DNA of 47,275 bases from Pseudomonadota bacterium (lineage in GTDB: Bacteria; Pseudomonadota; Gammaproteobacteria; Steroidobacterales; Steroidobacteraceae): assembly GCA_021845825.1 (NCBI GenBank), contig JAJZVF010000002.1:1-47275 (forward strand). The letters are read 5' to 3'. The notes beneath the pieces were generated by a model. It made no database searches. It worked only from the letters and a program-made list of their open reading frames with translations, and was not told the origin of the DNA. How positions within the stretch are numbered: the stretch's first letter is position 1; the number at the start of each line of letters is the position of its first letter. The position numbers and the translations under genes are program-made. This document shows positions 25,114-32,185 of the stretch, piece after piece.

Positions 25114-26049
25114 TCAAGCCTGCACGCTCTGCTCCGCCAACGTCAGCGCGTCGACATCCTCCACGATCAGCGTACCCGTGCCCTCGTTCGTGAACACTTC
25201 GCCCAGAATCCCCTCCGGAGCAGAGTACGACACCACGTGTACCCGCCGTACTCCGCCGCGGATCGCCGCCTCGATGGCTTTGGCCTTCGGCAGCATGCCG
25301 TCGGCGATACGGCCTGCCTCGCGCAGGCGCGCCAGGCCGCTCAGGTCGGTATAGGAAATGAGCGAGCCCGGATCGCCGAGCGCCGCCAGAATGCCGGGGG
25401 CCCCGGTGCACAGGATCAGCTTCTCGGCGCCGAGCGCTGCGGCGATGGCGGCAGCCACCGTGTCAGCATTGATGTTGAGCAGCGTGCCGCTGTCGTCCGC
25501 GGACAGGGGGCTCACCACCGGCATCAGGCCGTTGTCGAGGAGCTTGCGCAGCACCGTGGGATCGACCCGGTCGATGTCACCGACGAACCCGTAGTCCACC
25601 ACCTCGCCGCTCGACTGCACCGTCACCGGGGGTCGCCTGTGCGCGTGCACCAGACCCGCATCGACGCCGCTCACGCCGACCGCCTCTATGTTGAGCTCGC
25701 GGCAGATGCCGAGGATGGCGGTGTTGATGGTGCCGTTGAGCACCATGGCGGTCACGTCGATCGACTGCCGGTCGGTGACGCGCCTGCCCTCGACCATGCG
25801 CGTGGGGACCCCGAGCGCGTCAGCCAGCTCGGTGAGCTGCGGTCCTCCGCCATGCACGAACACGACGCGCACGCCGAAGTAGTGCAGGATGGCAAGCTGT
25901 TCGATGAGCACGCGTGTGGAGTCCTCGTCGGCGAACACCCCGCCGCCGGCCTTCACCACGAAGATCTTGCCGCGGTACATGCGGATATACGGAGCGGCGT
26001 TCTTGAGCGCGCGGATGGCGAGTGCCTGATCGCCCGAGTGCATGATCAT
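25114..26049 (-). CDS. argB: N-acylglutamate kinase (ArgB family)
   Basis: ArgB phosphorylates N-acylglutamate, the second step of arginine synthesis. The amino-acid kinase fold is evident: VVKAGGGVFADED near residue 32, HGGGPQLTELADALG, the centre GVSGVDAGLVHAHRRPP, NINADTVAAAIAAALGAEKLILCTG, and IADGMLPKAKAIEAAIRGGVRRVHVVS. At 311 residues it lacks the C-terminal GNAT acetyltransferase domain fused to ArgB in Xanthomonas, so it cannot make its own substrate. Because the operon's transcarbamylase looks succinyl-specific, the true substrate may be N-succinylglutamate. It lies 6 bp after argF'. Confidence 0.93.
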   Translation of the reverse strand: MIMHSGDQALAIRALKNAAPYIRMYRGKIFVVKAGGGVFADEDSTRVLIEQLAILHYFGVRVVFVHGGGPQLTELADALGVPTRMVEGRRVTDRQSIDVTAMVLNGTINTAILGICRELNIEAVGVSGVDAGLVHAHRRPPVTVQSSGEVVDYGFVGDIDRVDPTVLRKLLDNGLMPVVSPLSADDSGTLLNINADTVAAAIAAALGAEKLILCTGAPGILAALGDPGSLISYTDLSGLARLREAGRIADGMLPKAKAIEAAIRGGVRRVHVVSYSAPEGILGEVFTNEGTGTLIVEDVDALTLAEQSVQA

Positions 26050-26055
26050 GTCGAG

Positions 26056-27057
26056 TCAAATCCCCTTCAGTAATCGATACAACACCGCCATCTGCGCCGT
26101 CAGGCGATTGTACGCCTCGAGCTGCACGATGCTGCGGCCGCTGTCGAGCACCTCGTCGGCGACGGCAACGTTGCGCCGCACGGGCAGGCAGTGCATCAGG
26201 CGGCAATCGGCCGCGGCGCGCGCGAACCAGTCGTTGCGCACACACCAGCCGGCGAGGCGGGCACGCAGCGCGGCATCGGCCTCGGCGTCGCCGTAACACG
26301 ACGTCGCGCTCCATTCCTTCGCATAAATGATGTGTGCGCCCGACAACGCCTCGTTCCGCTCGTCCGTCTCGCGCACCGATCCTCCCGACAGCTCGGCCGC
26401 GCGGCGCGCTTTGTCCATGAGCGCTTTCGGCAGCGCGAACCCCTCCGGCCGCAGCACCACGACCTGCATGCCGCGCAGCGCCGCCATGTGCAGTGCCGCC
26501 GCCGGCACCGCGAGCGGCAGCGGGCGCGGGTGGTATGCCCACGACAGGACGAACCGCCCGTCGCGCGGCACGCCCACCTCGTCCATAGTCTTCCAATCGG
26601 CGAGGGCCTGGCAGGGATGATTGACGGCGGACTCGAGGTTGATCAGCGGCTTGTCGACGAGCCCCGCCATGGCGTTGAATCTCGTTTCGGCGAGGTCCGC
26701 CCCGAGATCCTTGCCGTCCGCGAAGGCCCGGATCCCCAGTGCATCGCAGTAGGAGGCGAGCACCGGAATCCCCTCGCGCACGTGCTCAGCCGCCGCCCCG
26801 TCCATGACTGCGCCTCGCTTCGTCTCGAGCTGCCACGTCCCCTGGCCGGGGGTGATGACAAAGGAGGTGCCCCCGAGCCGCGCCATGCCGGCCTGGAAAG
26901 AGGCCAGGGTGCGCAGCGAGGGATTGAGGAAGAGGAGTCCCAGGATCTTGCCGGAGAGTGCGTGCGGTTCCGGTGAGCGCGTGAGCCGCCGTGCCAGCTC
27001 AAGCAGCGCGATGACTTCTTCGCGCCCGAGATCCGCCAGGTCGAGAAAGCGTTTCAT
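26056..27057 (-). CDS. argF': N-acylornithine carbamoyltransferase, predicted succinyl-specific
   Basis: This is not a standard ornithine carbamoyltransferase. Across its 333 residues it follows the N-acetyl-/N-succinylornithine transcarbamylases: PGQGTWQLETKRGAVMDG, WAYHPRPLPLAVP (173-185) and MHCLPVRRNVAVADEV (288-). The carbamoyl-phosphate motif is SLRTL (47-51) and HPCQ is at 147-150. Residue 90 in DGAAAEH aligns with Glu92 of the Xanthomonas acetylornithine enzyme and Pro90 of the Bacteroides succinylornithine enzyme. Published Glu92 mutants, recalled to include Ala, switch the enzyme to succinylornithine. Ala90 plus overall likeness to the Bacteroides protein therefore predict carbamoylation of N-succinylornithine. 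Start and argD stop overlap as ATGA. Specificity is inferred, not shown. Confidence 0.9.
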   Translation of the reverse strand: MKRFLDLADLGREEVIALLELARRLTRSPEPHALSGKILGLLFLNPSLRTLASFQAGMARLGGTSFVITPGQGTWQLETKRGAVMDGAAAEHVREGIPVLASYCDALGIRAFADGKDLGADLAETRFNAMAGLVDKPLINLESAVNHPCQALADWKTMDEVGVPRDGRFVLSWAYHPRPLPLAVPAAALHMAALRGMQVVVLRPEGFALPKALMDKARRAAELSGGSVRETDERNEALSGAHIIYAKEWSATSCYGDAEADAALRARLAGWCVRNDWFARAAADCRLMHCLPVRRNVAVADEVLDSGRSIVQLEAYNRLTAQMAVLYRLLKGI

Positions 27058-28217
27058 AGGCCGGACAGCGCGTCCCGCAGCAGATCGACATGCTCCTCCT
27101 TCAGGATAAAGGGCGGCAAGAGGCGCACGATGCCCGGATCGCTCGCCCCGCCGACGAGGATGCCGCGCTGCAACAGCTCCGCCTGGATCTGCTTGGCCGG
27201 CCGGCCGGTACGCAGCCCCAGCAGGAAACCTTCGCCTTGGACGGCCGTGACCGGACCGACCATGCAGGTCTTGCGGATGTAAGCCGAGACCCTGCGGACG
27301 TTCTCGAGCAGCCTCTCGGACTCGATTGCCTCGAGCGCCGCGAGCAGGGTAGCGCAGGCCATCGGACCGCCGCCGTAGGTCGTGCCGAGCAACCCCACCT
27401 TCAGGGTGGCCGACACTTTGGCCGATGTCAGCAGCGCCGCCACCGGGAAGCCGTTGCCGAGGGCTTTCGCGGTCGTGAGCATGTCGGGCATCACGCCATA
27501 CAGGGTAGCGGCGAAAGGCGCGCCGCTCCGGCCAAAGCCGCATTGGACCTCGTCGAAAATCAACAGGGCGCCGACCTGCTCGCAGCGTCGGCGCAACGCC
27601 GCGAGGTAGCCGGCGCCGAGGTCCACCGCCCCTGCGAGACCTTGCACCGGCTCGACGATCACCGCCGCCGTGTGCTCGGTCACCCGGGCGTCGATGGCCG
27701 CGAGATCCCCCCGCGGCATGAAACTGACATCGAAGGGCTTGCGCGGAAAGCCGTACCACGCCTCGGCGCCCCAGGTGACCGCCGCGGCGCCCGCAGTGCG
27801 TCCGTGGAATGCGCCTTCGACGGCTGCAACGTGCGGGCGTGAAGTCATGCGCAACGCCAGGCGCAGCGCGTTCTCGTTGGCCTCGGCGCCGCTGCTCACC
27901 AGGAATACGCTGGCGAAATCCAGCCCGGAGAAATCGAGCAGTCGCCGCGCCGCGCGCGCACGGATCTGCATCGGCAGGGCGTTGGTCTGGAACTGGCATG
28001 CGCGCGCCTGCGCGATGAGGGCCTCCGTCCAGCCGCGGTGGCCGTAGCCGAGCGCCGCCACGGCATGGCCACCATACAGATCGAGCACGCGCTCGCCGCG
28101 GGGCCCCATCAGCCAGACGCCCTCGGCAGAGGCGACCTCGAATGGATATTGTGCGTAGACCGGCGCGAGGCCGTCGGACGGTGGCTCGAAGGGCGCCGGG
28201 AGCGCTGTGGCGTTCAT
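27054..28217 (-). CDS. argD: N-acylornithine aminotransferase (class III, PLP)
   Basis: ArgD transfers an amino group from glutamate to N-acylglutamate semialdehyde, giving N-acylornithine. The 387-residue protein shows the class-III landmarks: SSGAEANENALRLALR, EGAFHGRTAGA, EPVQGLAGAV, LLIFDEVQCGFGRSG and the PLP lysine in LTTAKALGNGFPVAALL. GTTYGGGPMACATLLAAL replaces the usual STFGGNPLACA. ArgD enzymes often accept both acetyl and succinyl substrates, compatible with either form of the pathway. The start is 23 bp after argC, and the stop overlaps the argF' ATG by four bases. Confidence 0.95.
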   Translation of the reverse strand: MNATALPAPFEPPSDGLAPVYAQYPFEVASAEGVWLMGPRGERVLDLYGGHAVAALGYGHRGWTEALIAQARACQFQTNALPMQIRARAARRLLDFSGLDFASVFLVSSGAEANENALRLALRMTSRPHVAAVEGAFHGRTAGAAAVTWGAEAWYGFPRKPFDVSFMPRGDLAAIDARVTEHTAAVIVEPVQGLAGAVDLGAGYLAALRRRCEQVGALLIFDEVQCGFGRSGAPFAATLYGVMPDMLTTAKALGNGFPVAALLTSAKVSATLKVGLLGTTYGGGPMACATLLAALEAIESERLLENVRRVSAYIRKTCMVGPVTAVQGEGFLLGLRTGRPAKQIQAELLQRGILVGGASDPGIVRLLPPFILKEEHVDLLRDALSGL

Positions 28218-28240
28218 GATATCTCGCTGTTGGGGACTGT

Positions 28241-29350
28241 TCAGGTCCAACCCGGGGCGGGCGCCGTGAGACCCTCGGTTTCGGGCCATCCCAGCATCCG
28301 GTTCATCCACTGCACGGCACCGCCGGCCGCGCCCTTGTTCAGGTTGTCGATGGCGCACATCACTGCCACCGTGCGACCGTCGGATGCAGCGGACAAATGC
28401 GCATAATTGGTGGCGGCAACGTCCTTTACCCTGGGCGCGGTGGTAGTAACCCGCACGAACGGCGAGCGGGCGTAGAACTCGCGCAAGGCGGCCAACACTC
28501 CCTCCGTGTCGAGCGGACTCGCCAGCTGCGCCTGCACGGTCACGTGAATGCCCCGTGCAAACGGCCCCGAGTGGGGCACGAACGCGAACTCGGCCTCCAC
28601 ACCGCTCGCCGCCCGCGCGCAGGCCGTGATCTCGGGCGCGTGCCGGTGCGACAACACGTTGTAGGCGTACAGATCGCTGTGCCGCAGCGGATGATGGGTG
28701 CCGGAGACCGGTTTGCGGCCCGAGCCGGTGCTGCCGGTGACACCGGCGACAAAGAGCGCGGGCGCGGTCAGCCCCAGCGAGAGCAGCGGCACGCTCGCCA
28801 GCAGCGTCGCAGTCGAAAAGCAACCTGGATGGGCGATGTGCGCGGTGTCGGGCTTCGCCAGGTGCTCCGGCACCGCGCAGGTGAATTCCTGCAGGCGCGC
28901 CGGGGCTCCGTGGGGATGCTTGTAGACCGCCTCGTAGTCCGCCGCGCGGCGGAAGCGGAAATCGGCCGAGATATCGACGACGCGCGGGCGCGTGCCGGCG
29001 CTCGCGGCCGCCGTCAGCAGCGAATCGATGAGTTGCGCGGATACGCCGTGCGGTGCGGCCGAGAACACCGCACACTGCGGAGCGCGCATGAGAAATTCGC
29101 GGACCTCGGTCTGCGGCCTGAAGCATGTGTCGCCGTAGACGGCCGCCAGGTGTGGGAATGCGTCGGCGAGCCTCTCGCCCGGCTGGCTGTCCGACATCAC
29201 CGCGGCCAGCGTCAGGCGCGGATGGGCCGCGATCAGACGGAGCAACTCCCCGGCCACGTAGCCGGTACCGCCGAGCACGACCGCCGGAATGGTGCTGCGC
29301 GGGTCCGCCCGTGCGCCGGCGAACGAATCCGCCCCCGGCGACAGGGTCAT
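28241..29350 (-). CDS. argC: N-acylglutamyl-phosphate reductase
   Basis: ArgC reduces N-acylglutamyl phosphate to the semialdehyde with NADPH. The Rossmann start AVVLGGTGYVAGELLRLIAAHPRL and the catalytic cysteine motif AHPGCFSTATLLA are clear. Other matches are GVTGSTGSGRKPVSGTHHPLRHSDLYAYNVLSHRH and the final region with NLNKGAAGGAVQWMNRMLGW. It is 369 residues, slightly long owing to about 20 extra N-terminal residues (GADSFAGARADPRS). The usual NPGC is HPGC here. The ATG overlaps the stop of the upstream P-loop gene (ATGA), indicating coupled translation. Confidence 0.95.
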   Translation of the reverse strand: MTLSPGADSFAGARADPRSTIPAVVLGGTGYVAGELLRLIAAHPRLTLAAVMSDSQPGERLADAFPHLAAVYGDTCFRPQTEVREFLMRAPQCAVFSAAPHGVSAQLIDSLLTAAASAGTRPRVVDISADFRFRRAADYEAVYKHPHGAPARLQEFTCAVPEHLAKPDTAHIAHPGCFSTATLLASVPLLSLGLTAPALFVAGVTGSTGSGRKPVSGTHHPLRHSDLYAYNVLSHRHAPEITACARAASGVEAEFAFVPHSGPFARGIHVTVQAQLASPLDTEGVLAALREFYARSPFVRVTTTAPRVKDVAATNYAHLSAASDGRTVAVMCAIDNLNKGAAGGAVQWMNRMLGWPETEGLTAPAPGWT

Positions 29351-30423
29351 TGCGCCGCTCCTCGCGGCAGACCAACGGCCTCCATCACGCGGTCGCCGAG
29401 CGCCGCGCCGTTGCCGATGGCGTTGAATGCGGCGACGCCCAGTTGGCTGGTGATCAGGTCTATCCCCACCTGATTGTCGGTGGCGGGCCCCGTGACGGCG
29501 CAGGGCTCGATACCGAAGCGCTCGCGCAGGAGCTTCACGCCGCCCCAGGCCGCGACCGGATCGTTGGCCGAGAGGACCACGCCGGTGAGCGCAGAGCGAA
29601 TGTCGGGGCACTCGAGGATGGCGTCTACACCATAGGTGCCGAGAATGCCGTCGCCGAGCTCGAACACGATCGCGTCCGGCTTGCCGGCCGAGAGCTCGGT
29701 CAGCATGGCGCGCGTCAGCGCCGGACCATTGTGCCGCGTGGTGGTGACCACACCGAAGTCGGTGAAGATCGCCGAGCGGCGCGCGCCTGCGTCCTCCATG
29801 GCGAGAATGTCGCGCCGCAGGGAGACTCCCGTCGCCTTGAATGCGTCGATGGTGAGCCCACGGTGGCGCATGCGGCTGATCATCGCGCAGGCGGCCGCGG
29901 TCTTGCCCGCCTCCATACACGTGCCGGCGAGCGCCACCACCGGCACTTGCCTCACGTCGAGTGCGCCGGCCTGGTCGAGCTGGCGCAGGCCCACCCGGGC
30001 CGGCACCCCGATACGCTCGCCGAGGTACGGAAAATGCAGCGCCACGCCGAGCACGCGGCAGTCGAACGGCTGACCCTTTTCCGGATTCACCGAGTCGCAC
30101 ACTCCGAGCACACCGCCGATGTTGAGCATCTGGATCACGTCGCCCGGCTTGACCGAGGCGGGTATGTGACCGGAGTAGCCGAACAGCGCCTTGCGGTGGC
30201 CGAGCGCGCCGACCACGATGTCGCCCTTGCCGACCTTGGCCATGCGGCCGCTGGTGAGCTCCAGAGTGTTGTAGGTGGACTTGTTGGTCAGTACTTCGAC
30301 CACGATCACCACGCCTTCCTCGGCGGGGATGTCCGGGGAGATGCGCACTTCGCGCGACAGGCGGCACGCCTGAGCCACGGAGGCGATCTTGTCGACGACG
30401 ACGTTTCTCATGCCATGGGTCAT
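29347..30423 (-). CDS. P-loop NTPase-like protein in the arginine operon, function unknown
   Basis: I do not recognise this 358-residue protein with certainty. The first 150 residues (YNTLELTSGRMAKVGKGD, GDVIQMLNIGGVLGVCDS) match no fold I know. The second half begins with a Walker A loop, AGTCMEAGKTAA (about 166-177), then KATGVSLRRD, FTDFGVVTTTRHNG and FELGDGILGTYG. This pattern recalls the dethiobiotin-synthetase/MobB/CobB group and, more loosely, DUF1611 (DgcN, reported to N-acetylate D-glutamate). Its start overlaps the argG stop and its stop overlaps the argC start (ATGA twice), so it is made with the arginine enzymes. The operon lacks an acylglutamate synthase and a deacylase; this protein could supply one of those steps or regulate the pathway. 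That role is inference. Other options are a kinase, ligase or metallochaperone. Confidence 0.85.
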   Translation of the reverse strand: MTHGMRNVVVDKIASVAQACRLSREVRISPDIPAEEGVVIVVEVLTNKSTYNTLELTSGRMAKVGKGDIVVGALGHRKALFGYSGHIPASVKPGDVIQMLNIGGVLGVCDSVNPEKGQPFDCRVLGVALHFPYLGERIGVPARVGLRQLDQAGALDVRQVPVVALAGTCMEAGKTAAACAMISRMRHRGLTIDAFKATGVSLRRDILAMEDAGARRSAIFTDFGVVTTTRHNGPALTRAMLTELSAGKPDAIVFELGDGILGTYGVDAILECPDIRSALTGVVLSANDPVAAWGGVKLLRERFGIEPCAVTGPATDNQVGIDLITSQLGVAAFNAIGNGAALGDRVMEAVGLPRGAAQ

Positions 30424-31646
30424 TTCGAGGTCTCGCCGGCGCGCCGGTGGAACACGCCCGTCAGGGCGACGATCTTGGAGAACCCCAGGGCGTCCTGCGG
30501 CGTCCACTCGCCGGCCGCCTCCCCGTACACCCCCCTGGAGGCGGCCATGAGCGAGTGGGGCGAATCCACGCCCTCGACGAACAGGTTCCCCGGGCGGAAC
30601 GACACCCGAACCTCGCCCGTGACACGCGCCTGGGAAGACTCGAGGAGCGATTCGATGTCGCGGCAGACCGGATCGAGCAGCTGGCCCTCGTGCACCAGAT
30701 CGCCGTAGGGCTGTGCCACCAGCTCTTTGATGCGCTGCTGGCGGCCGGTGAGCACGAGCTTTTCCAGCTCCCGGTGCGCGGTGAGCAGCACTTCCGCAGC
30801 CGGCGCCTCGAAGGCCACCCGACCTTTGGTGCCGATGATGGTATCGCCAAGATGGATGCCGCGTCCGATGCCGAAGGGCGCGGCCAGCGCCTCCAGCGCC
30901 TCGATCAGCGCCACTGGGGAAAGCGGGCGGCCGTCGAGGCCGCTCGGCCGGCCGTGCTCGAACCGGATGAGGTGCGTTTCGGGGGCACGAGGCTTCGTAA
31001 ACGCATGCTTGGTGAGCACCCACGCGTGCTCGGGAATGCTGCCGGAGGAGCCGAGCGTCTCCTTGCCGCCGATGGTCACGCCCCACAGCCCACGGTTGAC
31101 CGAGTAGGCCGCCCCATACGGCGGCACGGGTAGGCCGCGCTCCTCGAGGTATTGAAGCTCTTCCTGGCGTTTGAACGCCCGATCGCGCACCGGGGCCAGA
31201 ACCTCGAGCTCGGGGGCGAGCGTGCGCATCGCAACCTCGAAACGCACCTGGTCGTTGCCCGCAGCGGTGCAGCCATGGGCAATCATGCTGGTGCCGAGCT
31301 TGCGCGCCATGTGCGCAATGGTCTGCGCCTGCATGACGCGCTCGGCGCCGACGCACAGCGGATAGAGCTGGCCGCGTCTGACGTTGCCCATGATGAGGAA
31401 ACGCAGCACCTGCTCGAAGTAATCGGCGCGCGCATCGACTTGGTGGTGCTCGATTGCTCCAAGGGCCCGGGCGCGCTCGCCGAGCGTGCGCGCGGCCGTC
31501 TCGTCTATGCCGCCGGTATCGACGGTGACGGTGATGATCGGACGGCCATAGGTGTCCTTCAACCAAGGCACGAGGAAGGAGGTGTCGAGGCCGCCGGAAT
31601 AGGCAAGAACGATGGGCTGCCCGCCCTGGGATGCGGATGTCGGCAT
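30420..31646 (-). CDS. argG: Argininosuccinate synthase
   Basis: ArgG joins citrulline and aspartate using ATP. The PP-loop is at the N terminus (IVLAYSGGLDTSFLVPWL). Further blocks are IAHGCTAAGNDQVRFE, AYSVNRGLWGVTIGG, GIHLGDTIIGTKGRVAFEAPA and LVHEGQLLDPVCRDIESLLESSQ. The sequence leans toward the Xanthomonas/Bacteroidetes type of ArgG rather than the E. coli type, as does the adjacent transcarbamylase, suggesting the cluster travelled together. About 408 residues from the ATG at 31646; the longer track ORF reads into argR antisense-like sequence. It starts 8 bp after the argR stop, and its stop overlaps the start of the P-loop gene. Confidence 0.95.
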   Translation of the reverse strand: MPTSASQGGQPIVLAYSGGLDTSFLVPWLKDTYGRPIITVTVDTGGIDETAARTLGERARALGAIEHHQVDARADYFEQVLRFLIMGNVRRGQLYPLCVGAERVMQAQTIAHMARKLGTSMIAHGCTAAGNDQVRFEVAMRTLAPELEVLAPVRDRAFKRQEELQYLEERGLPVPPYGAAYSVNRGLWGVTIGGKETLGSSGSIPEHAWVLTKHAFTKPRAPETHLIRFEHGRPSGLDGRPLSPVALIEALEALAAPFGIGRGIHLGDTIIGTKGRVAFEAPAAEVLLTAHRELEKLVLTGRQQRIKELVAQPYGDLVHEGQLLDPVCRDIESLLESSQARVTGEVRVSFRPGNLFVEGVDSPHSLMAASRGVYGEAAGEWTPQDALGFSKIVALTGVFHRRAGETSK

Positions 31647-31654
31647 GCGTCGCC

Positions 31655-32101
31655 TTAAATTCGAAAAACGGTCTGCAGCCGCGCGATGAGCTCGTCCTGC
31701 GCGCGGCCGGTGGCGGTGGCAATGAAAATGGTGTCGTCCCCGGAGATGGTGCCGGCGACCTCCGACCATTCGGCCCGGTCGATGGCCACCGCGACGCTCT
31801 GCGCGGCGCCGATGGTCGTCTTCAGCACGGTGAGCGAAGGTCCGGCGCGCTTCAGTCCACGCACGAACTGGGCCAGCATGCCGAAATCGCCTTGGGTGCG
31901 TGAGACCTCGTCGGGTGGCAGCACATAGCGACCGCTCGCCTTGAGCACCCCGAGGTCGCGCAAATCGCGGCTGACGGACGACTGGGTCACGTCGTAGCCT
32001 TCGGCACGCAACAGATGAACCAAGTCCTCCTGCCGGTGGACCACACCCTCGCGCAGGATGCGCACGACGGCTTGGCGGCGTTCGAGCTGCTCGGCGTCCA
32101 C
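31655..32101 (-). CDS. argR: Arginine repressor ArgR
   Basis: ArgR is a hexameric, arginine-responsive repressor of arginine synthesis genes. The N-terminal winged helix (about 1-70) includes VHRQEDLVHLLRAEGYDVTQSSVSRDLRDLGVLKASGRY. The C-terminal oligomerisation and arginine-binding domain has LKTTIGAAQSVAVAIDR and the hallmark GTISGDDTIFIATATG. Length 148 aa is normal; the start is GTG at 32101. As first gene of the operon it would control itself and the enzymes downstream. A strong promoter with an ArgR-box-like AT-rich dyad lies 40-70 bp upstream. Finding argR leading the biosynthetic operon differs from E. coli. Confidence 0.95.
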   Translation of the reverse strand: MDAEQLERRQAVVRILREGVVHRQEDLVHLLRAEGYDVTQSSVSRDLRDLGVLKASGRYVLPPDEVSRTQGDFGMLAQFVRGLKRAGPSLTVLKTTIGAAQSVAVAIDRAEWSEVAGTISGDDTIFIATATGRAQDELIARLQTVFRI

Positions 32102-32124
32102 GCGATCAGGGGAGAATGGTTACG

Positions 32125-32169
32125 TGCATAAAGTTGCGTGTATTATGCATATTCATTCGCACGAGTCAA
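32125..32169 (-). promoter_or_regulatory. Promoter and ArgR-box-like operator of the arginine operon
   Basis: On the minus strand TTGACT (32169-32164), 16 bases and CATAAT (32147-32142) make a near-consensus sigma70 promoter. The spacer and -10 region read TGAATATGCATAATAC, close to the E. coli ARG-box pattern TGAAT-N4-ATTCA in its left half. TGCATAA/TTATGCA arms (32125-32131 and 32143-32149) form a dyad over the -10 and start region. The AT-rich stretch stands out from its GC-rich surroundings. Repression by ArgR is inferred. Confidence 0.65.
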
Positions 32170-32185
32170 GCGCGCATTCCGCCGC

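Noticed and set aside
26056-27057. Ordinary ornithine carbamoyltransferase call
   Set aside because: The loop DGAAAEH and the WAYHPRPLPLAVP and MHCLPVRRN blocks follow the acylornithine enzymes, and the STRTR motif of true OTC is SLRTL.
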